Of a stretch of DNA of 64,000 nt, positions 21,665 to 31,800 are shown piece after piece; positions within the stretch are counted from its first letter, which is position 1, and the number at the start of each line of letters is the position of its first letter. The position numbers and the translations under genes are program-made. The notes below the pieces were generated by a model that saw nothing but the letters and a program-made list of their open reading frames with translations, searched no databases and was not told the origin of the DNA. Source of the stretch: Yamagishiella unicocca (Eukaryota > Chlorophyta > Chlorophyceae > Chlamydomonadales > Volvocaceae); NCBI GenBank assembly GCA_003116995.1, contig BDSL01000119.1, positions 1 to 64,000 on the forward strand, given 5' to 3'.

Positions 21665-24088
21665 TTACAATTGGGGAATGAAAACGGCATAAGGGCAGTC
21701 AGTGGCAAAATCCAGCAAGAGTGCAAGCGTGCTCCATCCAACGGGACGCCCTGCTCCTTTGCTATCGATAAACCAGTGCTGGCCTGGGCCTAACACTTTG
21801 CAATCCCATACAAACGATTGGAACACCAATTCGTTTTCTATCAACGATGGCCACCAAAGGGCACCGGGCCAGAAAGGGGCAATAAGGGTGATGCTTGTTC
21901 TACAAGCTGCTGCGTGAGCAAGTACCCGGGCTATTACTGCGAAAGGCGGGTTGCACCATGCCACACGTTCCCACTTATGAGCGAATGCGTTTACCCCGTG
22001 GCTGCCTTGGGTATAAAAATACGTGTAAAAAGGTCGAAACTGGAAATTCGTGTCCGAAGCGAAAAGATCAACTGAAAACGGTCCCCATTCATTGCTCAAC
22101 GTCTCGAAAGTTGCTGGATGCAATTTCCAGTCGCATGCATCGTCCCGCTTCGACAGCGCGTCCGCTAACGCATTGCTCTCACGAGGAATCCAAGTGGGCA
22201 CAAGCGTAATGCAGTTTCGCAAACAATACCAAAAAAGGTCCATGCAAACGTTCTGTATATTAGGGACTGTCGAGCCCCATTTATTCAGAACAGCATAAGC
22301 AACTTGGCTGTCCGTGTGAAGTAAAACTCGCTGTGAGTTAAGGACCCCATCCCTATTTATGGCTGTAATGACATTGTAAATCGCTTGCATCTCGAGGTAT
22401 CCCGAAGATAGGCCCTGGGAACTCATTTCCCAGCGGCCAGCTGCCATCCGGCGTGCAGCCGTGTGCAGCCAACCTCCCCAACCTCCATTGGAATACTCGC
22501 TGAAACCTGCCGCGTCTGTGAAAACCTTTAAAGTGAAAAGGTTTGACGGGGGCCATATGGGCCTACGCCCATCGAAAAATTTGAACGATTCTTGCCAAAA
22601 ACGTAGTTCCGCAATTGCTTCGAGATCTAACGCAGCATGATGACTTAGCGAGTGGCCTTGAGCTAGTTCACGATTCATCCACATGGTTGTTCTGCGCGTC
22701 ATTAGCAGCGCGAGATCACCGAAAGAATAACTCATGGACATAACTGTGCCGACTAACGACGCCACTGCTCGTAACTGGCAACGGTGCCTGTCAGTGAGCA
22801 CTTGCCCTATCTGAGCCATAAGGGCCTCACGCTTTTCTTTAGGAACTGTGATACTTCCTTCCACTGTATCGACTATGGCCCCTAAATATTTAAAACGCTG
22901 TGACGGCATTGTCACACTCTTCTCTTGATTAACAATAAAACCTGCGCTCTCAAAATCTCTGAACACCTTGCGTTGCGTAGCTTGCAAGTTGACTGGGTCC
23001 TGGTCCATGTGGCTGCTGTCATCCAGGTAACCCGTGTTTCGCAGGCCCTCCGACCGCCATAGCGTCAACATTTCGCGGGTCACCTTCGTAAACGCCCAGC
23101 ATGCTGGCGCTAGTCCAAAAGGCAGCTGGGTGAACACATAAAATTGGTTATCCCAATGAAAACCCAGGAAAGTCCAAAACCGCTCGTCCATATCGACGTG
23201 ATGATACCCTGCCTTCAAGTCTACTGTAAACGCGTAATCGTTCGGCTTCAGGACGTGTTGCAGGCCGGTGAGGGTCTCATATTTGAAACTCGGCGTCACT
23301 ACCCGGTCGTTTATGTACCGCGCATCTAGGATGAGCCTCTTCTTTCCAGAACCTGAGCGACATACGACTCCCAACGGCAACACACAGTGGGGTTGTTCGG
23401 GAACGGCAATAGCGGTGCCCGTCAGCACTAGCTCCCGAACTGCCTCTCCCACGAAAGCTGCGTGCTCTCTGGCGGATCCGTGATTTTTCTGCCAAACCGC
23501 TTGCGGCTGACCGGCTATCCAGAATAACACGAAACCTGTCATTACCCACTGCAGCACTAGTGGGTTACGGCAGAATTTCTCCCAGAATTTTGATTTGGCT
23601 CGCAGTCGTCCACGCATGGTGCGAGTCGATGCAGATGCGTTGCGTTGAGCTCCTCCGGATTCGAATTCCCCCGGGCCTTCTGGAAGGTCGCTTTCCCCAC
23701 CTGCTGAGTTCTTGGTCTGCGTGATGATCTCAGCGCGCCGAGCGTCGACTTGAGCCATGCCTGCTTGGCGCGCTGGAGGCCCCGCATTGCTGTCGCGCTC
23801 CGGTCCTGCTGCCATATCGACAGGAGGTTGTGACGGGCCTCCTGGATCAGCCGCTGCTGCTGGAGCAGCAGGTCGAGCGGCTTGCGGCGGATTGGCCTGA
23901 ACGGCCGGCGCCATGGAAGGCGGCGCGGCGTGGCATACGCGTAAGAACGGCACGCGGCCAGCTGAAATGGCACTGCAGTATGTCACCGCGAGTGGCTGAA
24001 CGTTTCTAGCTTGCGCAGTGCCGGCTGAAACCGCGTTAAATTGACTATCCTCGCGCTTTGGTATGATAAAGGGCACTAGGTTGGACAT
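21665..24088 (-). CDS. Reverse transcriptase-RNase H with C-terminal methylase-like region
   Basis: About 807 aa from the ATG at 24088 (MSNLVPFIIPKRED); the open frame continues upstream to 24247. The RT has LILDARYINDRV, VDLKAGYHHVDM (motif A Asp), QLPFGLAPACWAF (motif B) and YLDDSS (motif C). RNase H shows FTDAAG, LEMQAIYNV, LHTDSQVAY and NALADALSK, the D-E-D-D set. The last 140 residues have VDLFASDTN and VAWCNPPFAVI, resembling the N6-adenine methylase-like (NPPF) domain of DIRS and PAT elements. This makes cDNA from the element RNA in the host cell. The N-terminal 200 residues are Ala/Pro-rich with no known domain. Confidence 0.92.
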   Translation of the reverse strand: MSNLVPFIIPKREDSQFNAVSAGTAQARNVQPLAVTYCSAISAGRVPFLRVCHAAPPSMAPAVQANPPQAARPAAPAAAADPGGPSQPPVDMAAGPERDSNAGPPARQAGMAQVDARRAEIITQTKNSAGGESDLPEGPGEFESGGAQRNASASTRTMRGRLRAKSKFWEKFCRNPLVLQWVMTGFVLFWIAGQPQAVWQKNHGSAREHAAFVGEAVRELVLTGTAIAVPEQPHCVLPLGVVCRSGSGKKRLILDARYINDRVVTPSFKYETLTGLQHVLKPNDYAFTVDLKAGYHHVDMDERFWTFLGFHWDNQFYVFTQLPFGLAPACWAFTKVTREMLTLWRSEGLRNTGYLDDSSHMDQDPVNLQATQRKVFRDFESAGFIVNQEKSVTMPSQRFKYLGAIVDTVEGSITVPKEKREALMAQIGQVLTDRHRCQLRAVASLVGTVMSMSYSFGDLALLMTRRTTMWMNRELAQGHSLSHHAALDLEAIAELRFWQESFKFFDGRRPIWPPSNLFTLKVFTDAAGFSEYSNGGWGGWLHTAARRMAAGRWEMSSQGLSSGYLEMQAIYNVITAINRDGVLNSQRVLLHTDSQVAYAVLNKWGSTVPNIQNVCMDLFWYCLRNCITLVPTWIPRESNALADALSKRDDACDWKLHPATFETLSNEWGPFSVDLFASDTNFQFRPFYTYFYTQGSHGVNAFAHKWERVAWCNPPFAVIARVLAHAAACRTSITLIAPFWPGALWWPSLIENELVFQSFVWDCKVLGPGQHWFIDSKGAGRPVGWSTLALLLDFATDCPYAVFIPQL

Positions 24089-24247
24089 GGCTTGCTTACT
24101 GGAGGTATGTTCACTTGTGATACAAATTATGTGGGAGTTGACAATTGGCGGCCTGGCAGGTGATATCGGCTTGTTACAAGCGTACGATTTATTCGCTTCG
24201 AAAACACGTGGCAACTTCGTTGAGTCTAATTTGATCCAATGCCTCAA

Positions 24248-24626
24248 TCGGCTTCGAATTAATTCGGTCGCACGTGCGCGAAATAAAGGCCAAGTTCAGC
24301 ATCGTATGCGAACAAAAATGCCAGCCGGTTCCTGCGCGAGTGGTTGCCTAATACCATCTCCAGCGCGAACTGCTACTACGCCAACTCAAGCGCGATTGGC
24401 TCTCTATTGGCCGAATCTAGCGCGAATGGCTTCTTACGGTCGTGGCCAGTAAGTAAAAGCTCTAGCAACGGGTGAGCAAGCTACGCTCGAACCGCTATTG
24501 CGAGCATCTCAGCGATTTCGTCGCGAGCTTCTATTTCACTGCGTTACTGTAAATATCGTCAACGGCCCCGAATCAGTATCTAGCTCATTCCTGACGCAAT
24601 CCTACGTAGTTTTCCTGTACATCGCG
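24248..24626. other. Element-internal spacer between gag-like and RT frames
   Basis: No open frame of interest. It contains a loosely repeated GCGCGA(A/T)TGGC/TACT motif (24320-24500). The RT frame may begin within it. Confidence 0.4.
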
Positions 24627-25367
24627 TCAATAGTGTCCCCGGCCCCGGCCGCGCTGTGCTTGCTGCGGGGGAGGGGGCTGGTTGTAATATTGCTGGGGCG
24701 CAGGTTGGCCATATTGCCCTTGTGCTGCGCCGCCGCGACCTCCACCTAAACCGCGCTGGCGCTTCCTGGCTTCTGCTACGGGCGGTGGCCGCGGTTCGGC
24801 GCGCGGGTCGATACCCTTAACGCTCTTCACCTCTTTGCACGCTTGCTTGTAGACGGTGTGATCGAGGTCGAACAGGCGGATCGCTCCGGTCTCGACTTCC
24901 GGGGTAGGCTGGAGCGCCAGCCCTACGCGGTCCTGGTAGTAGGCCGAGCGCACTTCCGTGTGCAATGTGCTGCACCTGGCTCCTGCTTCGCTGGCTGCTC
25001 GGTATACGTCGACCAGCCGTGATCCGGCGACGGCCTCCTGCGTGATGACTTCGACGACAGGGAGTGCCTCCGCCGGCAGAAAAGGCTTCACCGCGTCCAC
25101 GAGTTTTATGATTGACCAAAGCTTGCTGCCAAGCAGGAAGGTGTGGTCGAACTCCTCCTGCAAGCTGCGAGGCCTATCCGGGCCCGCGATATCCACAGGC
25201 TTGCGGCATCGCATCTCAAACTCGGCTCTGGCTTGCGCCTTAACCGTCTGTGCTAATGTGTAATTATTAGCAGCTACGATAGCTTCTTGTTGCGGTGGAT
25301 CCCGCCGCAGCCCCGGTAGCTGCTGCTGAATAATGGCTGCAGGGGCCGGCAGGTTCCCGTCGTTCAT
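24627..25367 (-). CDS. Gag-like protein of the PAT-like element
   Basis: About 246 aa from the ATG at 25367. The first 11 codons lie inside the 194-bp terminal repeat. There is a helical central part (LGSKLWSIIKLVDAVKPFLP) and a basic Gly/Arg/Gln/Pro tail ending QRGRGRGHY, typical of nucleic-acid-binding gag tails without a zinc knuckle. The gag role is inferred from position and composition, not from sequence similarity. Confidence 0.7.
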   Translation of the reverse strand: MNDGNLPAPAAIIQQQLPGLRRDPPQQEAIVAANNYTLAQTVKAQARAEFEMRCRKPVDIAGPDRPRSLQEEFDHTFLLGSKLWSIIKLVDAVKPFLPAEALPVVEVITQEAVAGSRLVDVYRAASEAGARCSTLHTEVRSAYYQDRVGLALQPTPEVETGAIRLFDLDHTVYKQACKEVKSVKGIDPRAEPRPPPVAEARKRQRGLGGGRGGAAQGQYGQPAPQQYYNQPPPPQQAQRGRGRGHY

Positions 25368-25528
25368 GTTGGAATCAACTATTAGGGACAACTAGGAATA
25401 TACTATGATAATGTTATACTACGGCGGATACCGCTGAAAGCGGGATCAGCCTAGTTATCAATAAGACGGAGTACGGCTGTGCCGTACTTCGTCCAAGAAC
25501 TAGCCTTCTCTTACAGAGAAGTCTGCGT
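25335..25528 (-). repeat. Split direct repeat (194 bp), element 5' end
   Basis: Ends CTGCGT on the + strand against the resumed cyclase exon CCACATGG. Matches 20066-20259. It probably carries the promoter and the gag start codon. Confidence 0.9.
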
Positions 25529-25545
25529 CCACATGGCATGATGAG
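25529..25545 (+). CDS. Cyclase copy 2: split exon, 3' remnant (17 nt)
   Basis: CCACATGGCATGATGAG followed by the donor GTGCGTAG. With 19505 it encodes ATWHDE, in phase 0 for VTLLYADIK in the next exon. Confidence 0.85.
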
Positions 25546-26159
25546 GTGCGTAGATGCCGGCGGATTGCGGGCTTTACAGCTGGGAAGGCAGGCAGGCAGG
25601 CAGGCAGACAGGGAGGGAGGGACGCGAAGGCCGGGTCTTACTTATTAGTATTATAATGTAGGAAGCGCCAGTGCTGCCGTACGTGTTGCCGTACGTACGT
25701 GCCACTACCGCGTCTACCTGTGCTGTCCTGCTGTGCGCGTGTGTGGCCATGGCCTGCGGCTGGGGGATTGGAGTCGCTCAAACTGCTAACGGCCGTTTGG
25801 TGGCTGGTGGGATTGATGAAGGTGAAGTAAGGCAGCGGTAGCGTGAGGGACATATGAATGAAAAATTCGTCAGATCGGGCTTTTTGTACATTTTTCAAAA
25901 TAGTGAAGCCCGGCATCCAAAAGTACGGCAGCATGCCGGCAGCAGCATGCATGCGTTATTGCGGCAACTGCTGCCATCCACACGCAGCCGCAGCTTGCAA
26001 ACGTGCTTTTTGATTGTCCGCCGCGCGACGGCGTTTCGCCCCTCCATCGTCCGTTGCTGCTACACACCCGCCGCCCATCAGTGCCCACTATCATCTTTCT
26101 CAGTTTACCTTCTAATTGGACGTATCGTAGTAATATCAGCGCCTCGCTCACGCGCGTAG

Positions 26160-26187
26160 GTGACCCTCCTCTACGCCGACATCAAAG
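26160..26187 (+). CDS. Cyclase copy 2: catalytic exon 1 (28 nt)
   Basis: Encodes VTLLYADIK with the first metal-binding Asp, after CGCGTAG and before GTGCGT. Copy 1 has Phe for Tyr. Confidence 0.85.
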
Positions 26188-26833
26188 GTGCGTGCGTGCG
26201 TGCGCGGATGTAACCTACGTATCTAGTGTGGTGGCAGGGCGCGGCATCCTAGCTAGCTTGCGCACGCTGGGAGGTCGGTAGTACCAGGGGGTAGGACCGA
26301 GGGGCAGGACCGGGGGGTAGTACCGGGGGGTAGCGAAGAAACAGACCGCGTTGTCACGGGGGCGCGTGGGGGGTTAGGTACGTGGCTAGCGAGGGAGTCC
26401 AAGGACCGACGCGCGCGCCGCCGACGGACGGGCGGACGGTGCGGCGGTTCGTAGGTAAAGATGCGCCGTGACGGCACTTTCCTCGGTGCCTAGCTAGCTT
26501 ATTAGACGGCAGTCGACCAGGTGCGCGCGCTTGCTTGCACTGGTGCTGAAGGTGGCCAGAAGTATGCCGCGAACCGCCGTGATTGGGGTAAGACTACCAG
26601 TAGTTCATGACAGTCGCGAAGCAGGTATAACATGTACTTGGTTGATTTGGATTCGGTCGCGGATGGACACCTGGGATTGCCATCCATGCAGTGCATCATC
26701 AGCCGAGCGGAGTAAGGGGCCTCATGTCACAACGTCGTTAGTCCCGTTACTGGAAGTGAGTTGCACGCACTGCCCGTCGCTCCGACCGCCACAGCCGCCA
26801 TAATGGATGAGAAATGTGCTTGCCTGCCCGCAG

Positions 26834-26940
26834 GCTTCACGCCGATGTGCAAGGACATTCAGCCATGCGCGGTCATGAGGATGCTCAACGACCTGTTCAG
26901 CCGCTTCGACCTGCTGCTGGACACCTGCGGTGTTTACAAG
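26834..26940 (+). CDS. Cyclase copy 2: catalytic exon 2
   Basis: Encodes GFTPMCKDIQPCAVMRMLND to TCGVYK. 107 nt, same borders as in copy 1. Confidence 0.88.
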
Positions 26941-27215
26941 GTAACGACGCTGTACGGAACGCAGAAGCGAATAGTGGAGTTCCGTATGTGTTCATGGAAA
27001 TGATTCATTATACAAAGCTCCTCGCTCTCGAAAAGCTCCTCCCTCATCGCAATCAAATGACTGTATCAATACTCGTCGTTCTGCTCTCGGTTTTTAGGGT
27101 TTTTAGGACCCTATTCCGTCCATCGTGCTCATCTCTACGTATCTTCGCACCCGTCGCCCGACATGTTCGTTCGTCTCGTGTCTGTGTCTGTGCCTATACC
27201 GGTATGTATCCGTAG

Positions 27216-27344
27216 GTTGAGACCATCGGCGACTGCTACGTGGTTGCTGGCGGGTTGGTGCACGAGGACGCGGACGGCATGCTGGCGGTCCGGGACCGCC
27301 GCCAAGACCCGCTGCATGCGCAAAAGGTCTTCACCTTTGCAAAG
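27216..27344 (+). CDS. Cyclase copy 2: catalytic exon 3
   Basis: 43 codons, VETIGDCYVVAGG to KVFTFAK. It differs from copy 1 by a handful of bases (Gln to His near the end). Confidence 0.9.
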
Positions 27345-27935
27345 GTACGTCTACGTACACGTACGTACACAGCATGGGTGTTGCCTACCTGTTGGGACGC
27401 GGCTAGCTGTCAGCATCATACTGGTGGTGGCTGGGAGATGGCATTACTGGAAATGAAGCGATGTCCTTGTAAAAGGAAGGTATGTGTGCGTTTATCCGCC
27501 TGCTGTTGGCTGTTGCTTTCGAATCTCCTATCCTGGGCGACTGTGCGGCGGCCTGGGCGGCGGGGTGGGCATCCCTTTTCAAGCCGTTTGCGTGTTGCGT
27601 GAAGGTGTAAAGGCATATTACAACCAATGACTGGCTGGGGGAATTCAGCCGGTGTCGAAGCCATATGTGCAACCCATGTTCAGATATTACACCTTGATCG
27701 CATGTATGGCACCGTAGCGTGTCCAATATATGTTGGCGCTGAAGGCACTGAGCGAGCCTCCCTCGATCGTGGGTTCATTCTGTGACGAGGCCAAACGCAG
27801 AAGCGTGCGAACACGTCCGCCTTGCCTAACGTACGTCTTCATAAGTATGCCCAGTGCTTGTGGGCTCGTTACTTCGTAAGCGAAGCAGCGCGTGCAGTCA
27901 CGCTTCGTTTTCGGACGGTGTGGCGACGCATGCAG

Positions 27936-28190
27936 GCCATGCTGGAGGCCGCCCAGGCGGTGAAGCTGCCCACCACTGGGGAGCCCGTCCAGATCCGTGT
28001 GGGCATCCACACCGGCCCCGTGGTCAGCGGCGTGGTGGGCACCCGCATGCCGCGATTCTGCCTCTTCGGCGACACCGTCAACACGGCCTCCCGCATGGAG
28101 AGCGGCGGCGTCCCTGGAGCCATCCACGCCAGCGCCACCACGCAGGCGCTGCTGCCGGACCAGGCGTGGACGCCGACGGAAGGCATCCAG
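27936..28190 (+). CDS. Cyclase copy 2: catalytic exon 4
   Basis: 85 codons, [12 protein letters not shown] to PTEGIQ, with [14 protein letters not shown]. It is almost identical to 6110-6364 at the DNA level, clearly more conserved than the introns. Confidence 0.9.
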
Positions 28191-28199
28191 GTAGGGGCT

Positions 28200-28250
28200 G
28201 CGTACCTGCGTACCTGCGTACCTGCGTACCTGCGTACCTGCGTACCTGCG
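28200..28250. repeat. (GCGTACCT)n, about six copies
   Basis: An 8-bp perfect tandem array just after the donor of catalytic exon 4; absent in copy 1. Confidence 0.9.
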
Positions 28251-28682
28251 TACGTTGTGCGCGTACATCGTGCGGTAGCTACTTATTATGTGGTTGTAGG
28301 GTAGAGTACGTAGCTACGTGTGTTTCGGAGGATCGGAAACAATCCGTCAAAGGCGTGCTTCGGAGCGGAAAGGTAGCATCGAAGGTTTCCGCTTTCACGG
28401 CACTCGGCCACGTGCTCATCCAGCTGTTGCAGCAGGAAGTCCCGCTCCGAAGCCAGGTCGGTCTGCCCCCCTGGTTTCATGGCACTGCCAAGCAAGACGC
28501 GATAGATCCTATTGCAGGAGCACGCAGCGGGTTGCACAGCGGATGCCGGCGGTCCACCTGCCGGATGGAGGCCCACGCCATGTAATGACCAGCAATCTAC
28601 CAGCAGCAACGTGATTGGCCTGGTCAACGTTTTTGCGTGTATGTCTTTTGGCGTTGCCACATGCATCCCCGCCCGTACGTTC

Positions 28683-28722
28683 CCCCCCAGTTACCGGTTC
28701 TTTTATTGTACCCCCCCCCCGG
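28683..28722 (+). repeat. Short dispersed repeat, subfamily 1, at a 3' splice site
   Basis: The 27 bp at 28690-28716 (starting GTTACCGGTTCTTTTATTG) is identical to the reverse complement of 50692-50718. It is present in this intron of copy 2 and absent at the same place in copy 1 (about 6780-6800). The exon begins 16 nt downstream. Confidence 0.8.
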
Positions 28723-28738
28723 CTTCTTCCCGCCCCAG

Positions 28739-28849
28739 GTCAAAGGCAAGGGTCACTTGCAGACATGGCTGTGGCGTCCCCAGGTGCCGTACCAGCACAC
28801 AGCGGCCGTAGCGCCGAGGGCGGAACATGGGGTACCTACCGCCCCATGA
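28739..28849 (+). CDS. Cyclase copy 2: last exon
   Basis: VKGKGHLQTWLWRPQ onward to TGA at 28847-28849; three codons longer than in copy 1. Confidence 0.85.
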   Translation, partial: VKGKGHLQTWLWRPQVPYQHTAAVAPRAEHGVPTAP

Positions 28850-31800
28850 CACACGGACAGCTGCTGGGCGACATTGCTGAGCGGCAGCCGCATCGGCCAG
28901 CCCTGGCCCCTGTTACCGTGCGTACATGTCGTACATGTCAGCAGCCGCAGGCCAGCTAGTGGACTCGCTACCGGGTGGGGGTCCACCAGCACCGGCAGCA
29001 GTCGGGGCAGCAGTCGGGGCAGCTGTCCCACGCTACCGTCTGTGTGGGGTCCATCTATGAAAGTGTCGGATTGGACCACGAGGACGTCAGGCAGGGCCGT
29101 CAATTGATGAATAGGTGACCGCAATTATTGGTGAATACTAAGTAAGGGCAGTTGGTGATGTGTGGGTAGGCAACTGCCAAATTGGTGGGTAGCACTGCCG
29201 CAACCCTCCGGCGTGCTCGGCTATGGCCTATGCTAGCTATCTGCTGGTCAGGCTTTGCTTGGGCACGTTGCGCTGCTCCGAAGTCGAGGGGATCGGCGGA
29301 GCCGTCGAGCGTGTCAAGGCCCGCTAACGAGGAAGAACGTGCATGCTGATGAGCGAGTCTTCCATGTATGAGTAGTGTCGTAGCTCCTTCCTGGAGCCTA
29401 GCAGCGCTGCGTTGTAGAACATGCGATAACGAACTTCGTTGTACTCGAGGACACAATCAAGCGAACATAGGTGCGTGCCTGGACCTACGGCACGCACGCA
29501 CCGAACTTGTTCATTCGTTCATTCATGAGGTTGCTGCGAACGTCTCCCGGCTGGACGGCGTCGCGAGGAGAACTGCTTAAACAGGATTCCTGCGATACGG
29601 TGGTGGTTGGCCTTACTGGTGGAGCTCGTGTGGTGAAGCGAGGCATCGCCGGGGGGAGTGGCAACGCGCCGGTCAACGCACAGTCAACGGCAGGTGTCGC
29701 TCCTCGGCAATTATGAGGACTGCAAGTAAGGTTTGGGAGTCACCACGAGGTGCATTTTGGCTGAGACAGGGCCAACCCGACAACGGCTGGCGTCTGCCGA
29801 CGGCCATCCGAACGCAGCACGGGTGCGGGCGGCGAGTGTCGGTGATAGCTTTGCCGCGCTCCCTGTGACGTATTGTGAGCATGTTGATGCTGATGTTGAT
29901 GTTTTGACACTTTATTCGTGAATGTGCTGCAACGCGGTTTCTGCTGCTCCGTACCTTTGCATGTTGTTCCCGTTTGTCCTTTCCCGACCGAGTATGTACC
30001 GACTCCCGGCTTTTCCTGCGATTGTCGGAAGCCGGGCTCGGTGCTGATGTATGTCGGGTTGACGTCCTTGAATGTCGTGCCCTTCGTCGCTTTGTATTTA
30101 GCGGCGTGGTGTTTGCGGCGGGTTTGGCGCTTCCAACGGTGATTGATTGTCGCCCCTCTAGCAGCCGACTAGCGGTCTGAAGAAGTCAGAGCCACCATAA
30201 GGCTTACCTTGCACCTATTTCGGGGATGTAGTACTACTGCGAGCGAAGTGCACATTTCAGTCGATTCACATTTGGCCGCGTGCACATGTGCGTTGCTCAT
30301 CGCGGCTGGCTGCTGGGTTGTACTAGCTGCTGCTTGCGATATCGAGTGAAATCCCTCTCCTACTTAATATTTCGTGCGGAGTTTTGAGATACGGTAGGAT
30401 GTCGGGCGCCCTAATATATAGCGGTAATCCACGTCGCGTCTGTTGCAGTTCATTGCCGTTTCAGGTCGCGACTGCGAAGTCGAGCGGACACGATCGATGC
30501 ATTTCCAAACTGTCATACGATGCGATATTGTACGGCGGCGTTAGTTGAGTGCACCACCTACCTGTATTTCCGTTCATTTACTTCACGTTATGGGCGGGTG
30601 GTGGGCGTGTGAGATGAGGCTACCCTGCCCTGCTGCATTTGCGGGGCGGTGATCTACCTCCAGCGCATCTAACCACCGTCTCGCGGTAGTCATGATCGTC
30701 AGCGCTCGTATACTGTGGAGTAATTTTGAACCGTGCGAAAAAGAGTGCATATTGTGAGGGCTCGCTTCGAGTCAGCAGAAATGTGTAAGTGTCCACGTAG
30801 GCGCATTTGTTTGTCAGGGAGCGAAAGGATGGACCCGCGTGCAGGAATGGTGGCAGGGCTGGCGAGGTAGGGCGGTCGGGCACGCAGTTCGGACGGCGCC
30901 TGCGGCAGCGCAAGGCACTGGGCCGTTGGGGAGCGCAGGCCGGTGCATATCGTGGAAGGACAGGGCGGTGGAATGGAAAGAGCGAATGGAGGACGTACGG
31001 GCGGTCTCCTGGACGTACGGGCGGTCTCCTGGAGCACCTGCGCCTCAGTCCTGCGAGTGTGTGTCTGTATCTTTTCTCGGCACGCACCGCGCGCGTTGTT
31101 CCTGTTTTTCTGTGGTTGGTCGTGGTGCCTGGGCTCGACTTCACAAGGATAGGTATGGTAGCAAGTTTTACAGTGTAAGTATTACAGTGGCCCCAGTGGC
31201 CCCCAGACCGTAGGAAGAGCCATCGCGCGCATCGCCTGGCACCGAAAGAGACACAAGATGATGAAAACAGTCAGCCGACGTATGGTAAATCACCAGAAAC
31301 CCCGTACAAGGGCACAATAGAGGACCAACAGCGGCACTGACCACCCACGAAGAAGTAGCCCGAATGGCCCCCTTATCAATAGTACCCCATATCAGCAGCA
31401 GTGCTGGTTTCAACTAGACTGTTTCCAGGGGCACCTTATCATTCCGCCCCTGTGCAGTCCTTGCATGCGCGTCGTGGTTTCCGGCGTCCATTGCTGGAGG
31501 GTCCACGCCAACTGTTCCCTCCAAGCTCCAACTCTTACTGTTCCCGCCAACTGTTACTGTTACCGCCAACTGTTAGTGTTACCATTGGTCCTGGTGTTCA
31601 TCGCGGTCACTCTTGGACCAAGGACACATGCATTGCAGCTGACAAGCAAGTCACGGTGATGTGCCCTCGCCTGCCCTCGCTTGGCGATACGTCATAATTG
31701 GGATAAGCCGAGGCTTCAGCCCAGCTGCATATCGGTCAAGGTCATCGCCCCAGTACGTCGCTTGGTCGGTCCCGTCTAGCGGGATCCTGCGCGCGGGTGC

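Larger units (their letters stand above)
19506..25528 (-). mobile_element. PAT/TOC-like (DIRS order) tyrosine-recombinase retrotransposon
   Basis: 6,023 bp, read on the minus strand. Gene order: gag-like (25367-24627), RT/RNase H/methylase-like (24088-21665), tyrosine recombinase (21569-20538). Terminal layout: a 194-bp repeat at the 5' end (25335-25528), then after the ORFs an internal junction of a 251-bp repeat (20260-20510) and the second 194-bp repeat (20066-20259) abutting without a gap, then the second 251-bp repeat at the 3' end (19506-19756). This is the split-direct-repeat pattern A1...B1A2...B2 of PAT-group elements. The repeat pairs look identical by eye, implying a young copy. 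There is no target duplication, as known for tyrosine-recombinase integration. All three ORFs are open, so it may be autonomous. Confidence 0.92.
13626..28849 (+). pseudogene. Guanylate cyclase, copy 2, interrupted by a retrotransposon
   Basis: PAS-linked class III guanylate cyclase making cGMP. Supported exons: 13626-13679, 13851-14103 (PAS-like), a long exon ending 15668, a Ser-rich exon ending 17526, 18798-18913 (signalling helix), 19369-19505 continued at 25529-25545, 26160-26187, 26834-26940, 27216-27344, 27936-28190, 28739-28849. From 17526 onward every junction is in phase once the insert is ignored. The catalytic exons carry the same metal Asp, Glu/Cys guanine-selectivity and Asn/Arg residues as copy 1. 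The PAT-like element at 19506-25528 brings an in-frame TGA eleven codons past the junction, so the normal transcript would lose the whole catalytic domain. Apart from the insert I see no lesion, which suggests a recent insertion. The 5' end and the exons before 16.2 kb are uncertain. Confidence 0.8.

Noticed and set aside
19506..25528. Two tandem elements, a short one (19506-20259) and a long one (20260-25528)
   Set aside because: Each unit would run from one 251-bp repeat to one 194-bp repeat, which fits tandem copies too. But the layout A1...B1A2...B2 is the known single-element structure of PAT-group retrotransposons, and the short unit has no coding capacity of its own.
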